A stretch of 64,000 bases of DNA. It comes from Amphiduros pacificus. Lineage: Eukaryota; Annelida; Polychaeta; Phyllodocida; Hesionidae. The position numbers and the translations under genes were made by a program. Under the pieces are notes generated by a model. It saw only the letters and a program-made list of their open reading frames with translations, had not been told where the DNA came from and made no database searches. Shown here piece after piece: positions 49,901 through 61,049 of this stretch. Location: the NCBI GenBank assembly GCA_949316495.1, contig OX439000.1, forward strand, positions 66,327,070 to 66,391,069, written 5' to 3'. How positions within the stretch are numbered: the first letter of the stretch is position 1; every line of letters begins with the position of its first letter.

Positions 49901-51909
49901 GGACCTCGGTCTTCTCTCACTAGGTAGGACCCTACAATATGCTGTCCCAGAGTAGGGACCTCTGTCTTCTCTCACTAGGTAGGACCCTACAATGTGCTGT
50001 CCCTGAGTAGGGACCTCTGTCTTCTCTCACTAGGTAGGACCCTATGATGTGCTGTCCCTGAGTAGGGACCTCTGTCTTCTCTCACTAGGTAGGACCCTAC
50101 AATATGCTGTCCCTGAGTAGGGACCTCTGTCTTCTCTCACTAGGTAGGACCATACAATATGCTGTCCCGGAGTAGGGACCTCTGTCGTCTCTCACTAGGT
50201 AGGACCCTACAATATGCTGTCCCTGAGTAGGGACCTCTGTCTTCTCTCACTAGGTAGGACCATACAATATGCTGTCCCTGAGTAGGGACCTCTGTCTTCT
50301 CTCACTAGGTAGGACCCTACAATGTGCTGTCCCTGAGTAGGGACCTCTGTCTTCTCTCACTAGGTAGGACCCTACAATGTGCTGTCCCTGAGTAGGGACC
50401 TCTGTCTTCTCTCACTAGGTAGGACCCTACAATATGCTGTCCCTGAGTAGGGACCTCGGTCTTCTCTCACTAGGTAGGACCCTACAATATGCTGTCCCAG
50501 AGTAGGGACCTCTGTCTTCTCTCACTAGGTAGGACCCTACAATATGCTGTCCCTGAGTAGGGACCTCTGTCTTCTCTCACTAGGTAGGACCATACAATAT
50601 GCTGTCCCGGAGTAGGGACCTCTGTCGTCTCTCACTAGGTAGGACCCTACAATATGCTGTCCCTGAGTAGGGACCTCTGTCTTCTCTCACTAGGTAGGAC
50701 CATACAATATGCTGTCCCTGAGTAGGGACCTCTGTCTTCTCTCACTAGGTAGGACCCTACAATGTGCTGTCCCTGAGTAGGGACCTCTGTCTTCTCTCAC
50801 TAGGTAGGACCCTACAATGTGCTGTCCCTGAGTAGGGACCTCGGTCTTCTCTCACTAGGTAGGACCCTACAATATGCTGTCCCAGAGTAGGGACCTCTGT
50901 CTTCTCTCACTAGATAGGACCCTACAATGTGCTGTCCCTGAGTAGGGACCTCTGTCTTCTCTCACTAGGTAGGACCCTATGATGTGCTGTCCCTGAGTAG
51001 GGACCTCTGTCTTCTCTCACTAGGTAGGACCCTACAATATGCTGTCCCTGAGTAGGGACCTCTGTCTTCTCTCACTAGGTAGGACCCTACAATATGCTGT
51101 CCCTGAGTAGGGACCTCTGTCTTCTCTCACTAGGTAGGACCCTACAATATGCTGTCCCAGAGTAGGGACCTCTGTCTTCTCTCACTAGGTAGGACCCTAC
51201 AATATGCTGTCCCTGAGTAGGGACCTCTGTCTTCTCTCACTAGGTAGGACCATACAATATGCTGTCCCTGAGTAGGGACCTCTGTCTTCTCTCACTAGGT
51301 AGGACCCTACAATATGCTGTCCCTGAGTAGGGACCTCTGTCTTCTCTCACTAGGTAGGACCCTACAATATGCTGTCCCTGAGTAGGGACCTCTGTCTTCT
51401 CTCACTAGGTAGGACCCTACAATATGCTGTCCCTGAGTAGGGACCTCTGTCTTCTCTCACTAGGTAGGACCCTACAATATGCTGTCCCTGAGTAGGGACC
51501 TCTGTCTTCTCTCACTAGGTAGGACCCTACAATATGCTGTCCCTGAGTAGGGACCTCTGTCTTCTCTCACTAGGTAGGACCCTATGATGTGCTGTCCCTG
51601 AGTAGGGACCTCTGTCTTCTCTCACTAGGTAGGACCCTACAATGTGCTGTCCCTGAGTAGGGACCTCTGTCTTCTCTCACTAGGTAGGACCCTACAATAT
51701 GCTGTCCCTGAGTAGGGACCTCGGTCTTCTCTCACTAGGTAGGACCCTACAATATGCTGTCCCAGAGTAGGGACCTCTGTCTTCTCTCACTAGATAGGAC
51801 CCTACAATGTGCTGTCCCTGAGTAGGGACCTCTGTCTTCTCTCACTAGGTAGGACCCTACAATATTCTGTCCCTGAGTAGGGACCTCTGTCTTCTCTCAC
51901 TAGGTAGGA

Positions 51910-54400
51910 CCCTACAATATGCTGTCCCTGAGTAGGGACCTCTGTCTTCTCTCACTAGGTAGGACCCTACAATATGCTGTCCCTGAGTAGGGACCTCTGT
52001 CTTCTCTCACTAGGTAGGACCCTATGATGTGCTGTCCCTGAGTAGGGACCTCTGTCTTCTCTCACTAGGTAGGACCATACAATATGCTGTCCCTGAGTAG
52101 GGACCTCGGTCTTCTCTCACTTGGTAGGACCCTACAATATGCTGTCCCTGAGTAGGGACCTCTGTCTTCTCTCACTAGGTAGGACCCTACAATATGCTGT
52201 CCCAGAGTAGGGACCTCTGTCTTCTCTCACTAGGTAGGACCCTACAATATGCTGTCCCAGAGTAGGGACCTCTGTCTTCTCTCACTAGGTAGGACCCTAC
52301 AATGTGCTGTCCCTGAGTAGGGACCTCTGTCTTCTCTCACTAGGTAGGACCCTACAATGTGCTGTCCCTGAGTAGGGACCTCTGTCTTCTCTCACTAGGT
52401 AGGACCCTACAATATGCTGTCCCAGAGTAGGGACCTCTGTCTTCTCTCACTAGGTAGGACCCTACAATATGCTGTCCCTGAGTAGGGACCTCTGTCTTCT
52501 CTCACTAGGTAGGACCCTACAATATGCTGTCCCTGAGTAGGGACCTCTGTCTTCTCTCACTAGGTAGGACCCTACAATATTCTGTCCCTGAGTAGGGACC
52601 TCTGTCTTCTCTCACTAGGTAGGACCCTACAATATTCTGTCCCTGAGTAGGGACCTCTGTCTTCTCTCACTAGGTAGGACCCTACAATGTGCTGTCCCTG
52701 AGTAGGGACCTCTGTCTTCTCTCACTAGGTAGGACCCTACAATGTGCTGTCCCGGAGTAGGGACCTCTGTCTTCTCTCACTAGGTAGGACCCTACAATAT
52801 GCTGTCCCTGAGTAGGGACCTCTGTCTTCTCTCACTAGGTAGGACCCTACAATATGCTGTCCCTGAGTAGGGACCTCTGTCTTCTCTCACTAGGTAGGAC
52901 CCTACAATATGCTGTCCCAGAGTAGGGACCTCTGTCTTCTCTCACTAGGTAGGACCCTACAATATGCTGTCCCTGAGTAGGGACCTCTGTCTTCTCTCAC
53001 TAGGTAGGACCCTACAATATTCTGTCCCTGAGTAGGGACCTCTGTCTTCTCTCACTAGGTAGGACCCTACAATATGCTGTCCCTGAGTAGGGACCTCTGT
53101 CTTCTCTCACTAGGTAGGACCCTACAATATTCTGTCCCTGAGTAGGGACCTCTGTCTTCTCTCACTAGGTAGGACCCTACAATATGCTGTCCCTGAGTAG
53201 GGACCTCTGTCTTCTCTCACTAGGTAGGACCCTACAATATTCTGTCCCTGAGTAGGGACCTCTGTCTTCTCTCACTAGGTAGGACCCTACAATATGCTGT
53301 CCCTGAGTAGGGACCTCTGTCTTCTCTCACTAGGTAGGACCCTACAATATTCTGTCCCGGAGTAGGGACCTCTGTCTTCTCTCACTAGGTAGGACCCTAC
53401 AATATGCTGTCCCTGAGTAGGGACCTCTGTCTTCTCTCACTAGGTAGGACCCTACAATATGCTGTCCCTGAGTAGGGACCTCTGTCTTCTCTCACTAGGT
53501 AGGACCCTACAATATGCTGTCCCAGAGTAGGGACCTCTGTCTTCTCTCACTAGGTAGGACCCTACAATATGCTGTCCCTGAGTAGGGACCTCTGTCTTCT
53601 CTCACTAGGTAGGACCCTACAATATTCTGTCCCTGAGTAGGGACCTCTGTCTTCTCTCACTAGGTAGGACCCTACAATATGCTGTCCCTGAGTAGGGACC
53701 TCTGTCTTCTCTCACTAGGTAGGACCCTACAATATTCTGTCCCTGAGTAGGGACCTCTGTCTTCTCTCACTAGGTAGGACCATACAATATGCTGTCCCTG
53801 AGTAGGGACCACTGTCTTCTCTCACTAGGTAGGACCCTACAATATGCTGTCCCAGAGTAGGGACCTCTGTCTTCTCTCACTAGATAGGACCATACAATAT
53901 GCTGTCCCTGAGTAGGGACCTCGGTCTTCTCTCACTAGGTAGGACCCTACAATATGCTGTCCCTGAGTAGGGACCTCTGTCTTCTCTCACTAGGTAGGAC
54001 CATACAATATGCTGTCCCAGAGTAGGGACCTCTGTCTTCTCTCACTAGGTAGGACCCTACAATGTGCTGTCCCTGAGTTGGGACCTCTGTCTTCTCTCAC
54101 TAGGTAGGACCCTACAATATGCTGTCCCTGAGTAGGGACCTCTGTCTTCTCTCACTAGGTAGGACCCTACAATATGCTGTCCCAGAGTAGGGACCTCTGT
54201 CTTCTCTCACTAGGTAGGACCCTACAATGTGCTGTCCCTGAGTAGGGACCTCTGTCTTCTCTCACTAGGTAGGACCATACAATATTCTGTCCCTGAGTAG
54301 GGACCTCTGTCTTCTCTCATTAGATAGGACCATACAATATGCTGTCCCTGAGTAGGGACCTCTGTCTTCTCTCACTAGGTAGGACCCTACAATATGCTGT
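51910..54400. repeat. Higher-order block in array H, upstream copy
   Basis: A sequence of variant units (TATGATG, then CTCGGTC with ACTTGGT, two CCCAG units, two AATGTG units, and so on to a CACTGTC unit and an ATTAGATAG unit) recurs downstream at about 55210-57151. The offset is 3301 bp (60 units plus the inserted base) at the start and 2751 bp (50 units plus one) at the end. This copy therefore has ten more units than its partner. Confidence 0.85.
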
Positions 54401-55209
54401 CCCTGAGTAGGGTACCTCTGTCTTCTCTCACTAGGTAGGACCCTACAATATGCTGTCCCTGAGTAGGGACCTCTGTCTTCTCTCACTAGGTAGGACCATA
54501 CAATATGCTGTCCCTGAGTAGGGACCTCTGTCTTCTCTCACTAGGTAGGACCATACAATATGCTGTCCCTGAGTAGGGACCTCTGTCTTCTCTCACTAGG
54601 TAGGACCCTATGATGTGCTGTCCCTGAGTAGGGACCTCTGTCTTCTCTCACTAGGTAGGACCCTACAATATGCTGTCCCAGAGTAGGGACCTCTGTCTTA
54701 ACTCATTAGATAGGACCATACAATATGCTGTCCCTGAGTAGGGACCTCTGTCTTCTCTCACTAGGTAGGACCCTACAATATGCTGTCCCTGAGTAGGGAC
54801 CTCTGTCTTCTCTCACTAGGTAGGACCCTACAATGTGCTGTCCCTGAGTAGGGACCTCTGTCTTCTCTCACTAGGTAGGACCATACAATATTCTGTCCCT
54901 GAGTAGGGACCTCTGTCTTCTCTCACTAGGTAGGACCCTACAATGTGCTGTCCCTGAGTAGGGACCTCTGTCTTCTCTCACTAGGTAGGACCCTACAATA
55001 TGCTGTCCCTGAGTAGGGACCTCTGTCTTCTCTCACTAGGTAGGACCCTACAATATGCTGTCCCTGAGTAGGGACCTCTGTCTTCTCTCACTAGGTAGGA
55101 CCCTATGATGTGCTGTCCCTGAGTAGGGACCTCTGTCTTCTCTCACTAGGTAGGACCCTACAATATGCTGTCCCTGAGTAGGGACCTCTGTCTTCTCTCA
55201 CTAGGTAGG

Positions 55210-57151
55210 ACCCTACAATATGCTGTCCCTGAGTAGGGACCTCTGTCTTCTCTCACTAGGTAGGACCCTACAATATGCTGTCCCTGAGTAGGGACCTCTG
55301 TCTTCTCTCACTAGGTAGGACCCTATGATGTGCTGTCCCTGAGTAGGGACCTCTGTCTTCTCTCACTAGGTAGGACCATACAATATGCTGTCCCTGAGTA
55401 GGGACCTCGGTCTTCTCTCACTTGGTAGGACCCTACAATATGCTGTCCCTGAGTAGGGACCTCTGTCTTCTCTCACTAGGTAGGACCCTACAATATGCTG
55501 TCCCAGAGTAGGGACCTCTGTCTTCTCTCACTAGGTAGGACCCTACAATATGCTGTCCCAGAGTAGGGACCTCTGTCTTCTCTCACTAGGTAGGACCCTA
55601 CAATGTGCTGTCCCTGAGTAGGGACCTCTGTCTTCTCTCACTAGGTAGGACCCTACAATGTGCTGTCCCTGAGTAGGGACCTCTGTCTTCTCTCACTAGG
55701 TAGGACCCTACAATATGCTGTCCCAGAGTAGGGACCTCTGTCTTCTCTCACTAGGTAGGACCCTACAATATGCTGTCCCTGAGTAGGGACCTCTGTCTTC
55801 TCTCACTAGGTAGGACCCTACAATATGCTGTCCCTGAGTAGGGACCTCTGTCTTCTCTCACTAGGTAGGACCCTACAATATTCTGTCCCTGAGTAGGGAC
55901 CTCTGTCTTCTCTCACTAGGTAGGACCCTACAATATTCTGTCCCTGAGTAGGGACCTCTGTCTTCTCTCACTAGGTAGGACCCTACAATGTGCTGTCCCT
56001 GAGTAGGGACCTCTGTCTTCTCTCACTAGGTAGGACCCTACAATGTGCTGTCCCGGAGTAGGGACCTCTGTCTTCTCTCACTAGGTAGGACCCTACAATA
56101 TGCTGTCCCTGAGTAGGGACCTCTGTCTTCTCTCACTAGGTAGGACCCTACAATATGCTGTCCCTGAGTAGGGACCTCTGTCTTCTCTCACTAGGTAGGA
56201 CCCTACAATATGCTGTCCCAGAGTAGGGACCTCTGTCTTCTCTCACTAGGTAGGACCCTACAATATGCTGTCCCTGAGTAGGGACCTCTGTCTTCTCTCA
56301 CTAGGTAGGACCCTACAATATGCTGTCCCTGAGTAGGGACCTCTGTCTTCTCTCACTAGGTAGGACCCTACAATATTCTGTCCCTGAGTAGGGACCTCTG
56401 TCTTCTCTTACTAGGTAGGACCCTACAATATGCTGTCCCTGAGTAGGGACCTCTGTCTTCTCTCACTAGGTAGGACCCTACAATATTCTGTCCCTGAGTA
56501 GGGACCTCTGTCTTCTCTCACTAGGTAGGACCCTACAATATGCTGTCCCTGAGTAGGGACCACTGTCTTCTCTCACTAGGTAGGACCCTACAATATGCTG
56601 TCCCAGAGTAGGGACCTCTGTCTTCTCTCACTAGATAGGACCATACAATATGCTGTCCCTGAGTAGGGACCTCGGTCTTCTCTCACTAGGTAGGACCCTA
56701 CAATATGCTGTCCCTGAGTAGGGACCTCTGTCTTCTCTCACTAGGTAGGACCATACAATATGCTGTCCCAGAGTAGGGACCTCTGTCTTCTCTCACTAGG
56801 TAGGACCCTACAATGTGCTGTCCCTGAGTAGGGACCTCTGTCTTCTCTCACTAGGTAGGACCCTACAATATGCTGTCCCTGAGTAGGGACCTCTGTCTTC
56901 TCTCACTAGGTAGGACCCTACAATATGCTGTCCCAGAGTAGGGACCTCTGTCTTCTCTCACTAGGTAGGACCCTACAATGTGCTGTCCCTGAGTAGGGAC
57001 CTCTGTCTTCTCTCACTAGGTAGGACCATACAATATTCTGTCCCTGAGTAGGGACCTCTGTCTTCTCTCATTAGATAGGACCATACAATATGCTGTCCCT
57101 GAGTAGGGACCTCTGTCTTCTCTCACTAGGTAGGACCCTACAATATGCTGT
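55210..57151. repeat. Higher-order block in array H, downstream copy
   Basis: The same ordered series of unit variants as 51910-54400, but ten units shorter in the middle, where the upstream copy has alternating AATATG and AATATT units. A block duplication followed by loss or gain of 550 bp explains the pair. Confidence 0.85.
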
Positions 57152-58371
57152 CCCTGAGTAGGGACCTCTGTCTTCTCTCACTAGGTAGGACCCTACAATA
57201 TGCTGTCCCGGAGTAGGGACCTCTGTCTTCTCTCACTAGGTAGGACCCTACAATATGCTGTCCCTGAGTAGGGACCTCTGTCTTCTCTCACTAGGTAGGA
57301 CCATACAATATGCTGTCCCTGAGTAGGGACCTCTGTCTTCTCTCACTAGGTAGGACCATACAATATGCTGTCCCTGAGTAGGGACCTCTGTCTTCTCTCA
57401 CTAGGTAGGACCCTACAATATGCTGTCCCTGAGTAGGGACCTCTGTCTTCTCTCACTAGGTAGGACCCTACAATATGCTGTCCCTGAGTAGGGACCTCTG
57501 TCTTCTCTCACTAGGTAGGACCCTACAATATGCTGTCCCTGAGTAGGGACCTCTGTCTTCTCTCACTAGGTAGGACCCTACAATATTCTGTCCCTGAGTA
57601 GGGACCTCTGTCTTCTCTCACTAGGTAGGACCCTACAATATGCTGTCCCTGAGTAGGGACCTCTGTCTTCTCTCACTAGGTAGGACCATACAATATGCTG
57701 TCCCTGAGTAGGGACCTCTGTCTTCTCTCACTAGGTAGGACCATACAATATGCTGTCCCTGAGTAGGGACCTCTGTCTTCTCTCATTAGATAGGACCATA
57801 CAATATGCTGTCCCTGAGTAGGGACCTCTGTCTTCTCTCACTAGGTAGGACCATACAATATGCTGTCCCTGAGTAGGGACCTCTGTCTTCTCTCATTAGA
57901 TAGGACCATACAATATGCTGTCCCTGAGTAGGGACCTCTGTCTTCTCTCACTAGGTAGGACCCTACAATGTGCTGTCCCTGAGTAGGGACCTCTGTCTTC
58001 TCTCACTAGGTAGGACCATACAATATTCTGTCCCTGAGTAGGGACCTCTGTCTTCTCTCACTAGGTAGGACCCTACAATATGCTGTCCCTGAGTAGGGAC
58101 CTCTGTCTTCTCTCACTAGGTAGGACCCTACAATATGCTGTCCCTGAGTAGGGACCTCTGTCTTCTCTCACTAGGTAGGACCCTACAATGTGCTGTCCCT
58201 GAGTAGGGACCTCGGTCTTCTCTCACTAGGTAGGACCCTACAATATTCTGTCCCTGAGTAGGGACCTCTGTCTTCTCTCATTAGATAGGACCATACAATA
58301 TGCTGTCCCTGAGTAGGGACCTCGGTCTTCTCTCACCAGATAGGACCCTACAATATATGCTGTCCTGGAGT

Positions 58372-58560
58372 AGGGTTCTCAATCTTGTTTCACTGTAAAA
58401 GAAGTCTTCTTTTACTATAGAAGGGCAGTCTTCACTAACTGAATAGGGATTCAGCTGGAACTCATAGTCTTTTACATATTTACAAACCAACCCACAGTCT
58501 TCATCGTCAAAGAGGACTGAGTCTTATATCATTAAGACTCATAGTCTTGCCAAGTGATTC
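58372..58560. other. Right flank of array H with two strong inverted repeats
   Basis: The 21-bp palindrome at 58395-58415 is GTAAAAGAAG-T-CTTCTTTTAC. At 58518-58541 there is TGAGTCTTA-TATCAT-TAAGACTCA. The motif AGTCTT recurs several times in between (58403, 58429, 58467, 58496). The tract has no recognisable gene. It could be a decayed repeat related to neither arm of the satellite. Confidence 0.7.
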
Positions 58561-59593
58561 CCTGGAGCTTTGAATCTTTGACTTTCTTATCAGACAAATC
58601 AGTGGGTGTGCTTGGGTTGTGTCTCAGATTGGGGCTAATGCATATTATAGACTGCCCAGAGAAATCAGTGTCACTGAATATCCCTCATGAGGCACACTTC
58701 AATTTGTGTCTACAATGTGGCAATAACTGGCTAGTTTTCAAACCCATATCTTCATCTTATTGACCCGCGCGGGTATGGAATGGATGGAGGCTTGTGTTTC
58801 TGCATGTCTGCGTGGGGTGCCGATGCCTGCCACTTACAAAGCAATGATGAGCTCTGGACAAGGGCAACATCCTCTTGAGACATGCATCATGCTGAGGTCC
58901 ACATAATCAAATAGGGCACATAAAGGAGAACTCCTCCCTCCATCTCCAAATGGACACTGACACATTGTGTCATAAGAACCTTTTGCAGCTAACTTAGGTA
59001 AACTGCTCATATGGTGTTAAACAAAATGTTATAAGGTTAATAAGGATTGATATTGTATTACGATGATTGTATGGTCTCTGGTTGTGATCCGAGGTTCTGT
59101 GCTCAGAATATCTACTCAGTCATGGTGTGATGCTATTTCATCGGTAAAAATGATGTCATGAACCTGCGGGCGAATCAGTTAAGTCAGCGGCTAGCTTCTT
59201 TGATAAGGTGGTTCCCCCTGTGGCAAATCTGCCAGATTGCTATGCTAGAGATAGCCTTGACACTCTCACAAGTCTCTCTGTGCTCACTAAAAGTAGGAAT
59301 GGGAGTGAGAATTGGCTTTGTGTAATATTAATAGACTTGGTCATCCAGCTTAAATTCCCAAACCTCCCCTTCAGTGTGACTTTACCCCCAATGACCTGAA
59401 GCCTAACTGCCTCCATTGACTGCTGCCATATTTTCATACGATCTCATATCAATCACTCCATTAGCCCATTATTATGACCATAAAAAAATCAAAATAACCT
59501 TTTAAGTTGTTGAAATTCAATCCAATATAAAAGGACATGTATATTGTTTCTAAATAATGCATTAAAAGTTTTAATATTCTCTTATTCTTTCAG
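58561..59593. other. Spacer upstream of the candidate exon
   Basis: Short open frames (69 codons or fewer) without recognisable content. The last 20-odd bases (CTCTTATTCTTTCAG) form the 3' splice signal described with the exon. Confidence 0.4.
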
Positions 59594-59648
59594 ACAAAAC
59601 TACCTGACTCCTGTTTTGAGAGAAGTTTGCTTCAAGCTGCCCTATCAG
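59594..59648 (+). CDS. Candidate internal exon, 55 bp
   Basis: A pyrimidine-rich 3' splice site, TCTTATTCTTTCAG, precedes this segment, and a consensus 5' splice site, CAG|GTATGT, follows it. Two of three frames are open. The frame with one leading base reads QNYLTPVLREVCFKLPYQ and ends exactly on a codon boundary. The other reads as a Ser/Leu-rich peptide. I do not recognise the protein, and no partner exon with equally good signals was found nearby. Splice-like borders around a 55-bp open segment can arise by chance in 64 kb, so this is a candidate only. Confidence 0.35.
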
Positions 59649-60375
59649 GTATGTGAACAATCAAAGATTTTCCTTATATAAATGACAGTGTAGAAGTGGA
59701 ACATAATACATTAAAATGAATAACGATATGGAGAAAGATATCTGGAGGAATTCTGAACACATTCATTAGTTTCTCTTTCTTCAGGGTAATTTGATAGTAT
59801 CGACACAACAAACAAGACAATGTTATGAGATACGACAATTACTTCGGTAAATGCTTAGCTTCAAAATATCATGAATCTATGCATGTCTCTTGACAAAAAC
59901 AGCTCACAGGAAACTTTGGGGAAGTCAAAGAGAAATGTAGCTCATCATTAGCAAATGTCAGCAAACTTTGCGATGTTGCTGTCATTCATTCATGGATATC
60001 TCACAAAGAAAATAATGGAATTGGATAAATTGTATTCTCATGGCAGAATCTGTACCAACACAATGGCGGATCCATGAATGTGATCCATTAGGGCTCGTAT
60101 TGGTTCTGTCCTGGTATGGTATGTGTAGGAAACAAAAGCCCCGCAAACAACAAAAACTAATGCATACCTGGCACAATTAGCCACTGAAACGAACCCCCAA
60201 AAGCCCGGAGAGCAGGATTCAAACAATTTATCTAATATGCAATGAGAGTTCTAAATAGTCCTCACTTATGCTGTTACATCTGTGTCTGTTTTGAGAAATC
60301 TTACTGAAATTGATAATGAAATTTATATTTTGTCTGCAATGAGCACAGAAACCTTTACGGTGCCACTTAGTATTC
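59649..60375. other. Spacer downstream of the candidate exon
   Basis: AT-rich, with opposite-strand open frames of 60-65 codons near 60000-60220 that show no recognisable motif. No second exon was supported. Confidence 0.4.
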
Positions 60376-61049
60376 CCGTATTTACTTGAATATAGGATGA
60401 GAAAATTAGGACCCAAACCTTTAGTCAATGTTTGAGGGGTGAGTTTATACACGAGGGCAACCTGTGGACAGTGATTTACGGCAAAAATAATTTTCTTTAT
60501 CAGTGTGAAAAGTAAATAAACTTCACTCATACTGTCCAGGTACAAACTCCCCCAACTGCCATATAATTAATATCTTTGGCTTATAATACACAAAGAAAAA
60601 TGTTACCATGTGTTAACAGTAGTCCGCCTCCATTTAATAAGTGTATATCATACACACGTCGGAGTAAATGTTAGTTTAACACTGCTTAAATATGCATATG
60701 CAACACAAGGTCTCCATTTTGAAAAACAGAAATGACAGGGAAAAGCTCTTATTTTTGGCGCGAAATTGATCGGAGCGCCACCATAGTGTATTAACTTGCA
60801 TTGAAATATTAATATATTGTGCAATGATGGATTCCTGACACTACATATTTACGTTTTACTTTTAAAATGGCTGCCAAACTTGAATGGTAGCAGTGCCGAT
60901 GTCTCAAGATTTCCTGACATTTTTTTTAGGAAGAACCAACGCCTTCTAAAATTGTAATTGGCCTTTTCAAGTAAAATAACATCAATTTTTTTTTTTGGGG
61001 GGGGGGGGTCGTCTTATACATAGGTCATCCTATATTCGAGTAAATATGG
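60376..61049. mobile_element. Non-autonomous TIR DNA element, about 670 bp
   Basis: The ends are inverted repeats: TATTTACTTGAATATAGGA at 60379-60397 against the complement of the right end, 61025-61046 (TCCTATATTCGAGTAAATA). The match is 21 of 22 bases and extends to CCG/CCA at the tips. Next to the right TIR is GTCGTCTTATACATAGG and a long T-then-G run. Ends of the form TATTTACTCGAATATAGGA followed by a GACGACC-C-run phrase are familiar from animal DNA transposon remnants. I do not assign a superfamily. The interior is non-coding and holds GGCGCGAAATTGATCGG. No unambiguous target duplication was read. Confidence 0.75.
60984..61008 (+). repeat. T-run followed by G-run
   Basis: A tract of about 12 T then about 12 G just inside the right end of the TIR element. 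It is a homopurine tract on the complementary strand, prone to slippage and to unreliable base-calling. Confidence 0.9.

Larger units (their letters stand above)
46942..58371. repeat. 55-bp satellite, about 207 copies (array H)
   Basis: From the first GCTGTCCCTG (46971) to the last intact one (58302) is 11,331 bp, which is 206 x 55 + 1. The extra base is one inserted T in GGGTACCTCTG near 54412. The unit holds two potential hairpins, GTCCCT-GAGT-AGGGAC and GTAGG-AC-CCTAC, around a pyrimidine-rich CTCTGTCTTCTCTCACTAG link. Variation is confined to a few positions: CCCTG/CCCGG/CCCAG, AATATG/AATGTG/AATATT/TATGATG, ACCCTAC/ACCATAC, CTCTGTC/CTCGGTC, CTTCTCT/CGTCTCT. Edge units differ more (TTAACTCA, ATTAGATAG). 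TAG in every unit and a period not divisible by 3 close all forward frames, so the array is non-coding. Confidence 0.98.

Noticed and set aside
46942-58371. A CRISPR-like array of short repeats
   Set aside because: Units are directly tandem without unique spacers, and the context is eukaryotic. The same holds for the 31-, 35- and 47-bp arrays.
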